This document shows positions 30,716 to 38,557 of a stretch of 41,370 nt of DNA, piece by piece (the stretch's first letter is position 1; each line of letters opens with the position of its first letter). The position numbers and the translations under genes are program-made. This DNA comes from a virus. Where the stretch lies: the IMG/VR virus record IMGVR_UViG_3300036878_000043, positions 1-41,370 of that record, one strand, 5' to 3'. The notes below the pieces were generated by a model. That model was not told the DNA's origin and ran no database searches. It saw nothing but the letters and a program-made list of their open reading frames with translations.

Positions 30716-31137
30716 TCCATGCTCCTTTCTTTGGCGTCCATGGCGGCTTTTCTAGCCGCTCCACCAACACCTTCGTAGGGTTCTTCCGTGTTACCAGACG
30801 CGACCGGGTTAGGCTTAGTCATCTTGTCCCACGCATCGGAAGCGGTCTGTCCGACCGCATTGCCATAGTCCGAGAGAGTGCCGCGGACCCCGCCCCCCAT
30901 GATATCGGGCTTCGTATCGCCACCGTCGGCATACTTCGCGCCGCCGTTGCAGAAATTCATGCCATCCATGCCGCCCTGGCCCTCCTGGGGAGCCTGGGTA
31001 CCATCGCCGCCGGCGCCCGGCATCTGCTGCGGAGGCTGTCCCTGGGAGGCCGTCGTTGGTGCACCCTGCGGGTGGAAGTTGTGCTTCGAACCGGTCACGA
31101 CTTTATGTCCGGGACTAAAACTATGTTTCTTCAGCAT
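30712..31137 (-). CDS. Small virion-type protein with DGG motifs, 141 aa
   Basis: A 141-aa protein with MLKKHSFSPGHKVVTGSK at the N-terminus, a Gly/Pro/Gln-rich part, then FCNGGAKYADGGD, which matches the (D/N)GG peptides of the 587-aa and 844-aa ejection proteins, and a helical end (VGGAARKAAMDAKERS). AGGAG lies 6 nt before the ATG at 31137, which is 1 nt from the portal stop. The shared motif hints that this small protein is also packaged or processed with the virion interior, although sequence alone cannot show that. Confidence 0.65.
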   Translation of the reverse strand: MLKKHSFSPGHKVVTGSKHNFHPQGAPTTASQGQPPQQMPGAGGDGTQAPQEGQGGMDGMNFCNGGAKYADGGDTKPDIMGGGVRGTLSDYGNAVGQTASDAWDKMTKPNPVASGNTEEPYEGVGGAARKAAMDAKERSME

Positions 31138-31138
31138 T

Positions 31139-33952
31139 TCAAGCTCCTGGGTTCATTCCCGGCCGCCGCGCAAACGGCTGCTGGGTTCCATTCAACTGCG
31201 CCGTCGTCAGGCTGCCCTTCGGATGCGGCTTCTGGCCTGCGTACAGGCCGCCATGCGACATTCCACTCAAACCGCGCCGCGGCGGTATCGCTGCGCCGGG
31301 CGACTGGTTCTGCTGCGGCGACTGCGGCGGCATGGCCGAAGCCGTGTGCTGCCCCGGCGTTCCGGGCAGTGGCACATCCAGCTGCGCCTGCGCCGCGTAC
31401 AAATTCGCGTGCTCCTGCGCCTCGAGCGTCCGGGCCTGCGCCTGGCTCGCCATCTGTTGCTCGTGAGCCTGCTGCTCGCGCTGCTGTTCCTGCTGCTGCT
31501 GCGCCTGGGCGGCTTCCATCGAGGCGTCGTCGGGGACGATGTTGTCCCAGTCGAGACCGATCGAGTTCGCCACTGCTCCCAACACTTTCGCGCGACCCGC
31601 AACACCGACGATGCCCAAATCTGTCGGATTGGCCGTCATGTTCAGGAACTCGAGTTGCCTCGTGCGATCCTGCTCGCGTTTCACTGCGTAAACAACGCCC
31701 TTCACAACAACCGATTCATCGCCGCGGAATACTCCCGGCATGGTCAGCATAATCGTCTCGTAGAGGTGCTTCAGCATTGGCTCGAAGATGTCGCGATCGA
31801 TCGAAGCAGCTACGTTTTGCAGCGTCTTCGCAGCGTTCGACATGAGCATCGACAAACCAGATGCGGTGCGGCCCGCGCCGCCACCCTGCGACCCACCGGT
31901 CATATACCGCGGTATCGCCGACACATCATCGGCCATTAAGTTCAGGTTTGCAATAAGTCCTTGGATCTCAGTGGCCCGCGAATCGGGCTGATAGAACATG
32001 ATCGGCTGCATGCCGCTCGACGCCATCATCGGGTCGTAGCTGACGTGCCACCGCTTCCAGGGATACATGCTGTCGTCTTCTCCGGGTGCCAGGACAGCAT
32101 CATTGATGACCACCTGGGGGCCGGAGGCAATACCCATATTGTTGACGAGGGAACGATAAGATGCGTTGGCGACAGTCTGTATGTCCTCGAGCAAGTCGGG
32201 AAGTCCGTAGCCATACATAGTTCCTGGGATTTTCTCGAACTGGGAGACATAATACGGAGCCCGCTGAGAGGGCGTCGGATCCAGTTGGGTCTTGATGACA
32301 AATCGGTCGATAAGCCATGCCGTGACCCGATATTCCTGTTCGGGATCAGGTACTTGCGCGGGATCCATACCCCATTCGATCAGTGTCTTTCCCGACACAG
32401 ATCCGTGGTACTCGGCGGTGTCGATGAGGCTGGAGGACGTTCGGGGCCATGCTTCCCGGTTTTCGAGAAGCGCTCTCTCAACGTCAACCACGTCCCACCA
32501 CTCGCGGAAGCCCCGGTCATGAAAGCGATCCAAGCACTGGCTGATGGCATCATCGTTGTAGCCCGGTAAACCCTTGCACGCCAGGAGGTCCGCGCGAGTG
32601 AGCCGCAGGCGCTCGACAAACTCGGCCTCGTGCACGTTGTGGGCGGTCGGCGTCCAGTATAGATCAAACGGCGAAACGCGGCTCCAAAACATCTTGGGGA
32701 CCTGTTTGCGCACCGGGGAGCCATTCACCCACTTGACCTGCGAGCACATCCGCACTGTCGGACCCTTGATGGCCGCGAAGGGGAAAATCGGTAAATCGAT
32801 CAAAAACTCGGCGAAGGCCTCGTAGAAATTGCCGACCGTGAGCAGCTCGTCGAGCTCCTCGGCGGCAGCCTTTGCTTCCTTGACGGCGTTCTTTTTTGCC
32901 GCTTTCTTTGCCGCTTCTCGGAGCTGGTTGACCCGCTCCTCAATCTGGTCCTGAGTCGGCATCTGCGGCATCTGGCCCGGCATGCCGGCGCCCATGGTTT
33001 CTGGTGACAGCGGGCCCGACCAGGGGACCCCGGGCTGCGGCTGCGGCGTGCCCTGCGGGACGGGCGGGGGCTGCGGCGGAGGGGGCGGATTCGGTAACTG
33101 GGCGCCTATTTGGGCGTTTTGGAGCTGCACAGCCTGCTGCTGGGCCTGCGCGAGCATACCGGGGCCCTGCTGGGTGCCGCTGGCGGCCTGCGCCTGCTCG
33201 GCGGCCATGCCGGTCTCGTTGGTCTGTTGGTCGAGGCCTATGACCTTGTTGGCCTGCGCGGTCTGCTGGGCCTGCTGCATTGCGAGCTGCTGCTGTTGCT
33301 GCATCATCTGCGCCTGCATCTGCATTTGCTGCAGCTGCTTCTGGCACATAGCAATCTCGGCAGCGACTAATCCCTGGATCGCCTGCTCAATATCCTCTGG
33401 CACTTCAGGTGTTGGAGTAGGCGAAATATCCCAGGGCCGCTCTGAGCCGAGGTAGATATCGCGCAGGAGAGAAGTTGCGCCGCGGCATTTGCCGGGGACG
33501 ATTCGGGCGAAGACGTCGGACCCGCCGAATGCCTTGATATCGCGCAATCGGGCGGGATCGTATTGACCTTTGTAAGTACGGAGTGCATCGATCAGCCTCT
33601 GGCCAATGCCCATCATATTACGGAAGTTCCGCATCTCATACATACGATAGCGGACGTGTTTGGCGATCTCGAGCACGCTCGGATCATTCTGCCAGTCGGG
33701 GTTCTGCGAAGGTTGATTCGCCAGGGTTTGCTGCTCCTCGCGCGCGGCGACCTGGTCGGGCGACAGCATGCGCGTCATTGCATGGCCGGGGACCGACGGA
33801 ACCTGCTGCGGGAGACCACTCTGGGGGTTCTGGTTCGGCTGTCCCGAACCGCCGCGCGGCATGACCGGTTGATTCCGGATGTCCGCCATGCCCTGACGCG
33901 CCATCGGGTTTACAAGCCGTTGGTTATTGGTCGAGTTTGTGACAGCTACCAT
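31139..33952 (-). CDS. Portal protein
   Basis: A ~937-aa portal. The N-terminus has Pro/Gln-rich linkers and a Gln-rich coil at ~220-260. The conserved core contains LIDLPIFPFAAIKGPTVR, SRVSPFDLYWTPTAHNV, the wing/stem region with YGYGLPDLLEDIQTVANASY and ASGPQVVINDAVLAPGEDD, and the clip-like GRTASGLSMLMSNAAKTL. The C-terminus is a Gln/Ala barrel-like helix (QAQQQQEQQREQQAHEQQMA) and a Pro/Gly tail. Twelve copies form the DNA gate of the head. I prefer the ATG at 33952 (AAGGCG 5 nt upstream). An ATG at 34003 would add 17 residues but lacks a ribosome site and sits on the SD of the divergent gene. Confidence 0.88.
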   Translation of the reverse strand: MVAVTNSTNNQRLVNPMARQGMADIRNQPVMPRGGSGQPNQNPQSGLPQQVPSVPGHAMTRMLSPDQVAAREEQQTLANQPSQNPDWQNDPSVLEIAKHVRYRMYEMRNFRNMMGIGQRLIDALRTYKGQYDPARLRDIKAFGGSDVFARIVPGKCRGATSLLRDIYLGSERPWDISPTPTPEVPEDIEQAIQGLVAAEIAMCQKQLQQMQMQAQMMQQQQQLAMQQAQQTAQANKVIGLDQQTNETGMAAEQAQAASGTQQGPGMLAQAQQQAVQLQNAQIGAQLPNPPPPPQPPPVPQGTPQPQPGVPWSGPLSPETMGAGMPGQMPQMPTQDQIEERVNQLREAAKKAAKKNAVKEAKAAAEELDELLTVGNFYEAFAEFLIDLPIFPFAAIKGPTVRMCSQVKWVNGSPVRKQVPKMFWSRVSPFDLYWTPTAHNVHEAEFVERLRLTRADLLACKGLPGYNDDAISQCLDRFHDRGFREWWDVVDVERALLENREAWPRTSSSLIDTAEYHGSVSGKTLIEWGMDPAQVPDPEQEYRVTAWLIDRFVIKTQLDPTPSQRAPYYVSQFEKIPGTMYGYGLPDLLEDIQTVANASYRSLVNNMGIASGPQVVINDAVLAPGEDDSMYPWKRWHVSYDPMMASSGMQPIMFYQPDSRATEIQGLIANLNLMADDVSAIPRYMTGGSQGGGAGRTASGLSMLMSNAAKTLQNVAASIDRDIFEPMLKHLYETIMLTMPGVFRGDESVVVKGVVYAVKREQDRTRQLEFLNMTANPTDLGIVGVAGRAKVLGAVANSIGLDWDNIVPDDASMEAAQAQQQQEQQREQQAHEQQMASQAQARTLEAQEHANLYAAQAQLDVPLPGTPGQHTASAMPPQSPQQNQSPGAAIPPRRGLSGMSHGGLYAGQKPHPKGSLTTAQLNGTQQPFARRPGMNPGA

Positions 33953-34017
33953 GTGCGCCTTGTGGAGATGCGTGTTACCAGCTACGCTATCCTGACTGAT
34001 CATGTTAGGAAACGCAA
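33953..34017 (+). promoter_or_regulatory. Divergent intergenic region between portal and terminase, with a weak promoter-like pair
   Basis: This 65-nt region must drive the plus-strand terminase pair and may also serve the minus-strand portal. On the plus strand a TTGTGG (33960-33965) and TACGCT (33983-33988) are exactly 17 nt apart but match the sigma-70 boxes only loosely. A clear SD (TAGGA, about 34006-34010) precedes the ATG at 34018. I see no convincing promoter on the minus strand here. Confidence 0.25.
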
Positions 34018-34515
34018 ATGTCTGATGAGGCTGGCAGTGCCAATACCTCGGTAACAGTGCCCGGTACGGGAACCTCCATTGAACTGGGTGACTTGAAGGC
34101 GTCCATTGCGGCCGAGCTCGCAGCCGAGCTCTGTGGCCCGGAGGATATCCGTAAGCGCTATGGACTGACCGTGGCCCAGTGGAACCTCCTCAAGACCAAT
34201 TCCGTGTTTCGCGCGATGCTCAAGGACGCCCTGGTGACCTGGCGCGGATCGCTCGCCGCCGGTGCGCGCATCACGAAGAAGGCTGAGATCATGCTCGAGG
34301 ATACGATGCCCGAGCTCTATGGCCTCGCCCGGAATGTCACCGTTCCCAGTGGTGAGCGCATCAAGGCCATCCAGACTTTGGCCGATCTCGCTGGTCGATC
34401 TGCTAAGACCCAGGCGCCCACGGGCGCGGCCGCGCAGGGATTCACCCTGAATATCCAATTCTCCGACAACAAGTCCAACGTCACGATCGACGGGAAGGCA
34501 ACACCCAGTGAGTGA
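34018..34515 (+). CDS. Terminase small subunit (probable)
   Basis: A 165-aa protein directly before the large terminase. It contains a helix-turn-helix-like part, CGPEDIRKRYGLTVAQWNLL at ~41-60, then SVFRAMLKDALVTWRG, and a second helical part ending in QTLADLAGRSAK. It ends in a flexible beta-like tail (GFTLNIQFSDN). The small subunit recognises the packaging site and feeds DNA to the motor. The sequence family is divergent, so the call rests on position, size and the HTH pattern. The stop overlaps the GTG start of the large subunit by 8 nt, indicating coupled translation. It is transcribed opposite to the portal gene. Confidence 0.75.
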   Translation: MSDEAGSANTSVTVPGTGTSIELGDLKASIAAELAAELCGPEDIRKRYGLTVAQWNLLKTNSVFRAMLKDALVTWRGSLAAGARITKKAEIMLEDTMPELYGLARNVTVPSGERIKAIQTLADLAGRSAKTQAPTGAAAQGFTLNIQFSDNKSNVTIDGKATPSE

Positions 34516-35920
34516 TAAAACCTCGGCCACCTACGTTGTCCCCCCGACGGTTGAGAAGTTCATGAAGGACGACGCTTCCGCGGTGCGCCTGATCATGGGG
34601 CCGTGGGGATCCGGCAAGACGACGGGCTGCATCATGGAACTCGTGCGGCGCGCGACCGAGGAGTATCCGGACCCGCAGGGGACCCGCAAAACCCGCTTCG
34701 TAGTCGTTCGTAACACATCTTCCCAGCTCCGCCAGACGGTCCTCGAGGACATCAAGAAGTGGCTCACGCCTGCGATGACCTACAAAGTCACGGACTCGAC
34801 AGTGCAGCTGCGCTTCGGCCTCCCCGATGGCACGAGAGTTGAGAGTGATTGGCTGCTGATCCCGCTCGACACTCAGGCCGACATTGAGCGATTGCTGTCT
34901 CTCAACATCACGGGTGGATGGATTTCAGAGTTCCGCCAAATCCCCATCCCGATCGTCGAAGCGCTGTACGGACGTTGCGGCCGCTTCCAGCCCCTCGGCG
35001 TTGCGAAAAATAAATGGTACGGCGTGATCGCCGAGTCGAACCCGCCCGACGAAGACTCCGACTGGTATATCCGCATGGAGCTCGAACTGCCGGCAAACTG
35101 GAAAGTCTACAAGCAGCCGGGCGGCCTTGATCCCGGCGCAGAAAATATCCCGAACCTACGCGACAACTACTACGCCGATCTGCGGACGTCGAACACCAAA
35201 GATTGGTCCGACGTGCACATCGACGCGAAGTATGGTAAGTCCCTTTCAGGGCAGGCTGTGTTTCGCTCGTCGTTTCGCCCGGAGTTCCATGTATCGCAGA
35301 GCCGCCTTATACCGGTGTCTGGGTACCCCCTTATGCTCGGCCAGGATTTCGGCCGCACGCCGGCGAGCCTCATCACCCAGGTGGATGTCCGGGGACGCCT
35401 TCTCATACTTGGCGAGCAGACGTCGACCGATATGGGTGTTGAACAGTTCCTTCAGACGCTTCTGAAACCGACTCTGGCCCGGAATTTCCCAGGCTATCCG
35501 GTCTTTATCATAGGGGATCCAGCGGGCCGTCAGAAGGGACAAGTCGGTGAGGAATCCCCGTTTGATGCGCTCAAGCGCCTCGGTTTCAGCTCCTATGCCG
35601 CCCCAACAAACGACATCGAACCACGGTTGCGCGCTGTTGAACAACTCTTTCTGCGCAACGTCGATGGTGGACCAGCCGTCCTCATTGACGGTATAGCATG
35701 TCCCCTTCTCGTACGCGCACTCAAGTTCGAGTACCGCTACCGTCGCAAACAGACGGGAGACCTCGACGATAAGCCGGAGAAGTCGCATCCCGCCTCGGAC
35801 GTTGCGGACTGCCTTCAGTATGCAGCACTTGGCGCGACGGGAAACTACAGTGCCCGGGTTATGGCGGAAGGTAAACCGCGGGCGCGTCGTGCCGCGATGC
35901 CCGTGCGCGCGTGGACGTAG
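34508..35920 (+). CDS. Terminase large subunit
   Basis: A 470-aa packaging motor with a GTG start overlapping the small-subunit stop. The ATPase part has Walker A GPWGSGKTT at 31-39 and a Walker B-like strand with catalytic Glu141 (ITGGWISEF). The nuclease part has an RNase H-like acidic set: D280 (LMLGQDFGRTPA), D337 (FIIGDPAG), and D431/D434 (ASDVADCLQYA). It cuts concatemeric DNA and pumps it through the portal. The gene is isolated on the plus strand with its small subunit. Its stop lies 2 nt from the stop of the convergent glycosyltransferase gene, with no terminator between. Confidence 0.93.
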   Translation: MSDKTSATYVVPPTVEKFMKDDASAVRLIMGPWGSGKTTGCIMELVRRATEEYPDPQGTRKTRFVVVRNTSSQLRQTVLEDIKKWLTPAMTYKVTDSTVQLRFGLPDGTRVESDWLLIPLDTQADIERLLSLNITGGWISEFRQIPIPIVEALYGRCGRFQPLGVAKNKWYGVIAESNPPDEDSDWYIRMELELPANWKVYKQPGGLDPGAENIPNLRDNYYADLRTSNTKDWSDVHIDAKYGKSLSGQAVFRSSFRPEFHVSQSRLIPVSGYPLMLGQDFGRTPASLITQVDVRGRLLILGEQTSTDMGVEQFLQTLLKPTLARNFPGYPVFIIGDPAGRQKGQVGEESPFDALKRLGFSSYAAPTNDIEPRLRAVEQLFLRNVDGGPAVLIDGIACPLLVRALKFEYRYRRKQTGDLDDKPEKSHPASDVADCLQYAALGATGNYSARVMAEGKPRARRAAMPVRAWT

Positions 35921-35922
35921 GC

Positions 35923-36645
35923 CTAAGCGCGGCAATCTTCCCACGGCTTCGGCTTTCCGTTTTTGAACCACACGCCGAGGTGCCCTAAATCATAGGCCCT
36001 ATGGCCAGCGAGCACGAGCGAGTGAACGAGCGGCCGCGCGACCAAGCCCGTGCAGAGGATCACGATTTCATTTTCAGCCGCCACGATTTTCTCGTGTAAA
36101 TTGTCATAGATCTCCCAGGAATTATTTGGCTTCGACAGGACGTCGCACACACTCTCGGGACTTCCTGGCGAATTGAGCATCATCTCGGGCGTGAGCGATC
36201 GGTCGGTGCCGCGGACCAACGTCACCTCTTTGTCAGCCCATAACTGCGTGACCGCGAGCCACCATTCCTCAGTGTGTAGCTGACGGTTGGAGTCGATGCG
36301 CGTAATGGCGGCGTTGCCGTAAACCCTATCGGGTAGCATCCCGATGATTCCTGCGTTCGCTTCGTAGTAGCAATGCCAGCGCTGGTTCGCAAGCTCGCCG
36401 GCGCCCGGCGGCGGGATGATTGCGTTCAGCACGTCGACCGCGGGATGTGATAAGGATTGCGCCAGCATCCATGCCAGCGCAGGGTCCCATTTCTGATATC
36501 TATCGCGCTGCCCGCGCATCACTCCGAAGTCGCCATCACCGTACCTGGCCAGTCCTCGATATTCGCCGGTACACATTGCCTGAAGCGTTTGGTGCGCGGT
36601 CAAAACCTTGGGGTAATGATTGGACGGGGGCAGGGGCTGGTTCAT
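35923..36645 (-). CDS. GT-D-fold glycosyltransferase-like protein (DUF1792-type)
   Basis: A 240-aa protein from the ATG at 36645, which has GGAG 9 nt upstream. Its N-terminus carries GLARYGDGDFGVMRG at ~31-45, the Arg-x-Gly-Asp-Gly-(Glu/Asp) signature of the GT-D family, in which the acidic pair binds the metal-nucleotide sugar. Further motifs are YYEANAGIIG and VILCTGLVARPLVHSLVLAG at about 201-220, resembling the family's C-terminal part. Known GT-D enzymes extend glycan chains on surface proteins. It overlaps the preceding glycosyltransferase gene by 110 nt, and a longer upstream frame is Arg-rich noise. Last gene of the accessory operon. Confidence 0.8.
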   Translation of the reverse strand: MNQPLPPSNHYPKVLTAHQTLQAMCTGEYRGLARYGDGDFGVMRGQRDRYQKWDPALAWMLAQSLSHPAVDVLNAIIPPPGAGELANQRWHCYYEANAGIIGMLPDRVYGNAAITRIDSNRQLHTEEWWLAVTQLWADKEVTLVRGTDRSLTPEMMLNSPGSPESVCDVLSKPNNSWEIYDNLHEKIVAAENEIVILCTGLVARPLVHSLVLAGHRAYDLGHLGVWFKNGKPKPWEDCRA

Positions 36646-37588
36646 GATCAAGTGCTCCGCGTAAAGAATCTTCGGCCGTGCGGGCCGTGAAAAGTTCAAA
36701 CCCTTCCTGCTCGAGCAATGCACGCGCGACAGGATCCTCGACCAGGCGCTTAACAGCGGCCGCCAATTCTTTGTACGGCGCCGCAACGACGCCCGGCAGG
36801 TAGTACGGATCGACGCGTGTGTCCGGATCGATCTGCGTCACGACCGCTTTATGCATCGCCATGGCAAGCCCAATCCGCACGACCTCCAGCACTTTCACCC
36901 TAGGATAGTAGTGCATGTTGAGCACTACCTTGCTGCGCCGGTAAACGTCGTCGCGCTTCTCTGCCTGGCAGTCCTGAGAGGCAAACACCTTCAGCCCCAC
37001 CAGCTGCAGCTCGTTGATGATGACCTTGCGCTGCGGGCTCAGGGACCCCACGAACGCGACGTCATAGTCAAACGGCGGCGCGATCTCGGGCTCGGGCGGC
37101 GTGAACGCGGGGACATATCCGAATGGCACCAGGACCGCATTGATGTTGTACAGCGACTTCAAATATTTGATGTTGTCGGGATGGTATTCCCATACCACGC
37201 AGCGGCGCAGCAGCGACAGGTAGTGAGGACCGAACTGCGGCGAGCCGGCCTGCTCAAAGTTGTAGACGATTGATCCATCCGGGATGGTTGCGTAAGCCGC
37301 GACCGTGCCGATGTTGCCCCCAATGATGATCTGCCGCTCTGCGCCGAGTCGCGCGCGATCCTCAGGTGTTGGCCAGCCCACGTTCGGATTCGGCCGGTCC
37401 TCAGTAAAATATGCTTTGTAGCCCAGCTCGCGCAGGCCGTCGCGCGCCATCAGCGCGCACTCGTGTAGGGACCAGGGATACCCATGATCCCCGAACTTCA
37501 GCACGCGAACCCAGTACTTCGTGCCCGACCGGGCCGCCTGCACTATGCCCCACAGCGCCTCAGCTTCCGAGGTAGGCGTCGATTGCAC
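36536..37588 (-). CDS. Glycosyltransferase, GT1-like (GT-B fold)
   Basis: A 350-aa protein. The C-terminal nucleotide-sugar-binding domain shows VAFVGSLSPQRKVIINELQ at ~172-190, YRRSKVVLNMHYYPRVKVLE at ~220-239, then a GLAMAMHKAVVTQ strand and a VEDPVARALLEQEG helix, the usual order of the GT1-like transferases of LPS and glycoprotein pathways. The N-terminal half has a GDHGYPWSLHECALMARDGL helix-turn typical of the acceptor domain. The donor sugar cannot be read. Its start overlaps the RHH gene by 29 nt, and the ribosome site is weak, so the exact start is uncertain. Its last 36 residues overlap the GT-D gene and are Pro/Arg-rich. Confidence 0.8.
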   Translation of the reverse strand: MQSTPTSEAEALWGIVQAARSGTKYWVRVLKFGDHGYPWSLHECALMARDGLRELGYKAYFTEDRPNPNVGWPTPEDRARLGAERQIIIGGNIGTVAAYATIPDGSIVYNFEQAGSPQFGPHYLSLLRRCVVWEYHPDNIKYLKSLYNINAVLVPFGYVPAFTPPEPEIAPPFDYDVAFVGSLSPQRKVIINELQLVGLKVFASQDCQAEKRDDVYRRSKVVLNMHYYPRVKVLEVVRIGLAMAMHKAVVTQIDPDTRVDPYYLPGVVAAPYKELAAAVKRLVEDPVARALLEQEGFELFTARTAEDSLRGALDHEPAPAPVQSLPQGFDRAPNASGNVYRRISRTGQVR

Positions 37589-37706
37589 GACGCAGGGTCT
37601 CCGAGATCGAGTAACCGCCAGCGGCCGCCAGCTTCTTGAGCCTAGCGTACTGCTGCTTCGTCAGTCGGACGTGGATCCGCTGGCCATTTTCAATCTTCTC
37701 GCTCAT
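37560..37706 (-). CDS. Ribbon-helix-helix (CopG/Arc-type) DNA-binding protein
   Basis: A 48-aa protein. It has the complete RHH pattern: beta strand RIHVRLT, helix A (KQQYARLKKLAAAGG), turn, and helix B SISETLRRAIDAYL. RHH dimers bind operators through the strand. I chose the ATG at 37706 because it overlaps the stop of the membrane-protein gene (ATGA); the longer frame upstream is noise. It is likely a regulator of this operon or a DNA-binding accessory. No operator repeats were found by eye nearby. Confidence 0.8.
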   Translation of the reverse strand: MSEKIENGQRIHVRLTKQQYARLKKLAAAGGYSISETLRRAIDAYLGS

Positions 37707-37885
37707 TTCTTTTTGCGGAAGTAAAGGCTGTAGAGGTGCCAGATCGTGAGCGCAGCAACTACGCAAGAGAGGAAGTAACTGCAGACACGCAGGAGCGCCT
37801 CGAGATTGGTGAACCACGGCGCGGCGGCAAGACTCACTGCTGTGAGTCCGCCAACCGTGCTCACGGGATCGTGCTGCTTCAGCAT
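37703..37885 (-). CDS. Small membrane protein, possible alternative holin
   Basis: A 60-aa protein starting at the ATG at 37885, 4 nt after the stop of the 80-aa gene. It reads MLKQHDPVSTVGGLTAVSLA, then PWFTNLEALL and a strong hydrophobic helix at ~33-56 (CSYFLSCVVAALTIWHLYSL), ending in a lysine-rich KKK. One certain and one possible transmembrane helix could make a small holin or an anchor. There is no strong ribosome site, so coupling to the upstream gene is assumed. A start 36 nt upstream is possible. It overlaps the RHH gene (ATGA). Confidence 0.6.
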   Translation of the reverse strand: MLKQHDPVSTVGGLTAVSLAAAPWFTNLEALLRVCSYFLSCVVAALTIWHLYSLYFRKKK

Positions 37886-37889
37886 GTCT

Positions 37890-38132
37890 TTAGAATAGCT
37901 TGACGAGAATACTGAGCGCATCGGTCTTCACCGCCGTCAAACCCGCCAATCCAATCGTCACGAGATGCGGCCAATTCGTCTTGAGCCACGTAACCTGCTT
38001 GGTCCAGAACGCCGAGGCATTACCCTCGAGCGCGGTAATACGCGCCTTGAGCGCGACAAGATCGGCATCGACGGTCTGACCGAGGGACGGAGCAGCTACG
38101 GGTGCCGGTGGGACAACGACTGTTTCAACCAT
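37890..38132 (-). CDS. Small coiled-coil and membrane-segment protein
   Basis: An 80-aa protein with AGGAG 7 nt before the ATG. It has a Val/Pro/Ala-rich start (VETVVVPPAPVAAPS), a coiled-coil-like part at ~22-40 (DADLVALKARITALEGN) and a hydrophobic C-terminal helix at ~57-79 (HLVTIGLAGLTAVKTDALSI). The layout recalls Rz-like or membrane-anchored accessory proteins, but it is too short for a spanin, and the spanin pair elsewhere is clearer. It probably works with the following 60-aa membrane protein. Confidence 0.6.
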   Translation of the reverse strand: MVETVVVPPAPVAAPSLGQTVDADLVALKARITALEGNASAFWTKQVTWLKTNWPHLVTIGLAGLTAVKTDALSILVKLF

Positions 38133-38177
38133 TTCAATTCTCCTGAGAAAAACTTAGTGAGCCTGGTCCAACGATGA

Positions 38178-38507
38178 TCACAAAACCGTGAATGCCGTCG
38201 GCGGTGATGGAGGAAGCACCTGTACGAATGAAACCACGTTCGAGTCCGCAGATACCGCCGCACCCGATGCCTCGGTTGCAGCCGCGTAGTACGTGACATT
38301 GGGCACCGGCACGAAGCCGACGTCCGAGAACAGAACAGTGACGACACCCGCGACCGCCGCGGCCAGGTTTGCCGCCGGGACCGAATAACCCTGAACCGGA
38401 GGATTCACCGTGTCGACGAGCAGGTTGTACGACAGCGGTGTGCCGGCAGGAATCGCCGAGCCATCCGTATAGGTCGTTGATTCTGTGAACTGAAATTGCG
38501 TGGACAT
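38178..38507 (-). CDS. Small Fn3-like protein
   Basis: A 109-aa, beta-rich, cysteine-free protein with AGGAG before the ATG. It ends with the pattern YYAAATEASGAAVSADSNVV, like the last strands of Fn3 domains, and earlier contains GYSVPAANLAAAVAGVVTVL. It has no signal peptide. It could be a virion decoration (Fn3 and Ig-like proteins decorate phage heads and tails) or an accessory fibre protein, although it lies in the accessory operon away from the structural genes. Confidence 0.65.
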   Translation of the reverse strand: MSTQFQFTESTTYTDGSAIPAGTPLSYNLLVDTVNPPVQGYSVPAANLAAAVAGVVTVLFSDVGFVPVPNVTYYAAATEASGAAVSADSNVVSFVQVLPPSPPTAFTVL

Positions 38508-38557
38508 GTAAATCTCCTGGTTAAGTGTCAGCAGCTTAAGGTATGGGCGACTCTAGA

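Noticed and set aside
30878-31939. Plus-strand open frame (353 codons) opposite the portal C-terminus
   Set aside because: Arg/Leu-rich mirror of the Gln/Pro-rich portal tail; no ribosome site.
33953-34003. Longer portal start at 34003
   Set aside because: No ribosome binding site, and it would place the start over the SD of the divergent terminase gene.
34000-34530. Minus-strand open frame opposite the small terminase
   Set aside because: Would overlap the portal start and has no Shine-Dalgarno; the plus-strand gene has an SD and coupling to the large subunit.
35246-35971. Minus-strand open frame (241 codons) opposite the large terminase
   Set aside because: Antisense to the nuclease domain of a clear terminase; Arg/Lys-rich with no motif.
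38508-38557. Short inverted repeat (CTTAA...TTAAG) in the gap before the 109-aa gene
   Set aside because: Only 5 bp of stem with no U-run; below what I would call a terminator.
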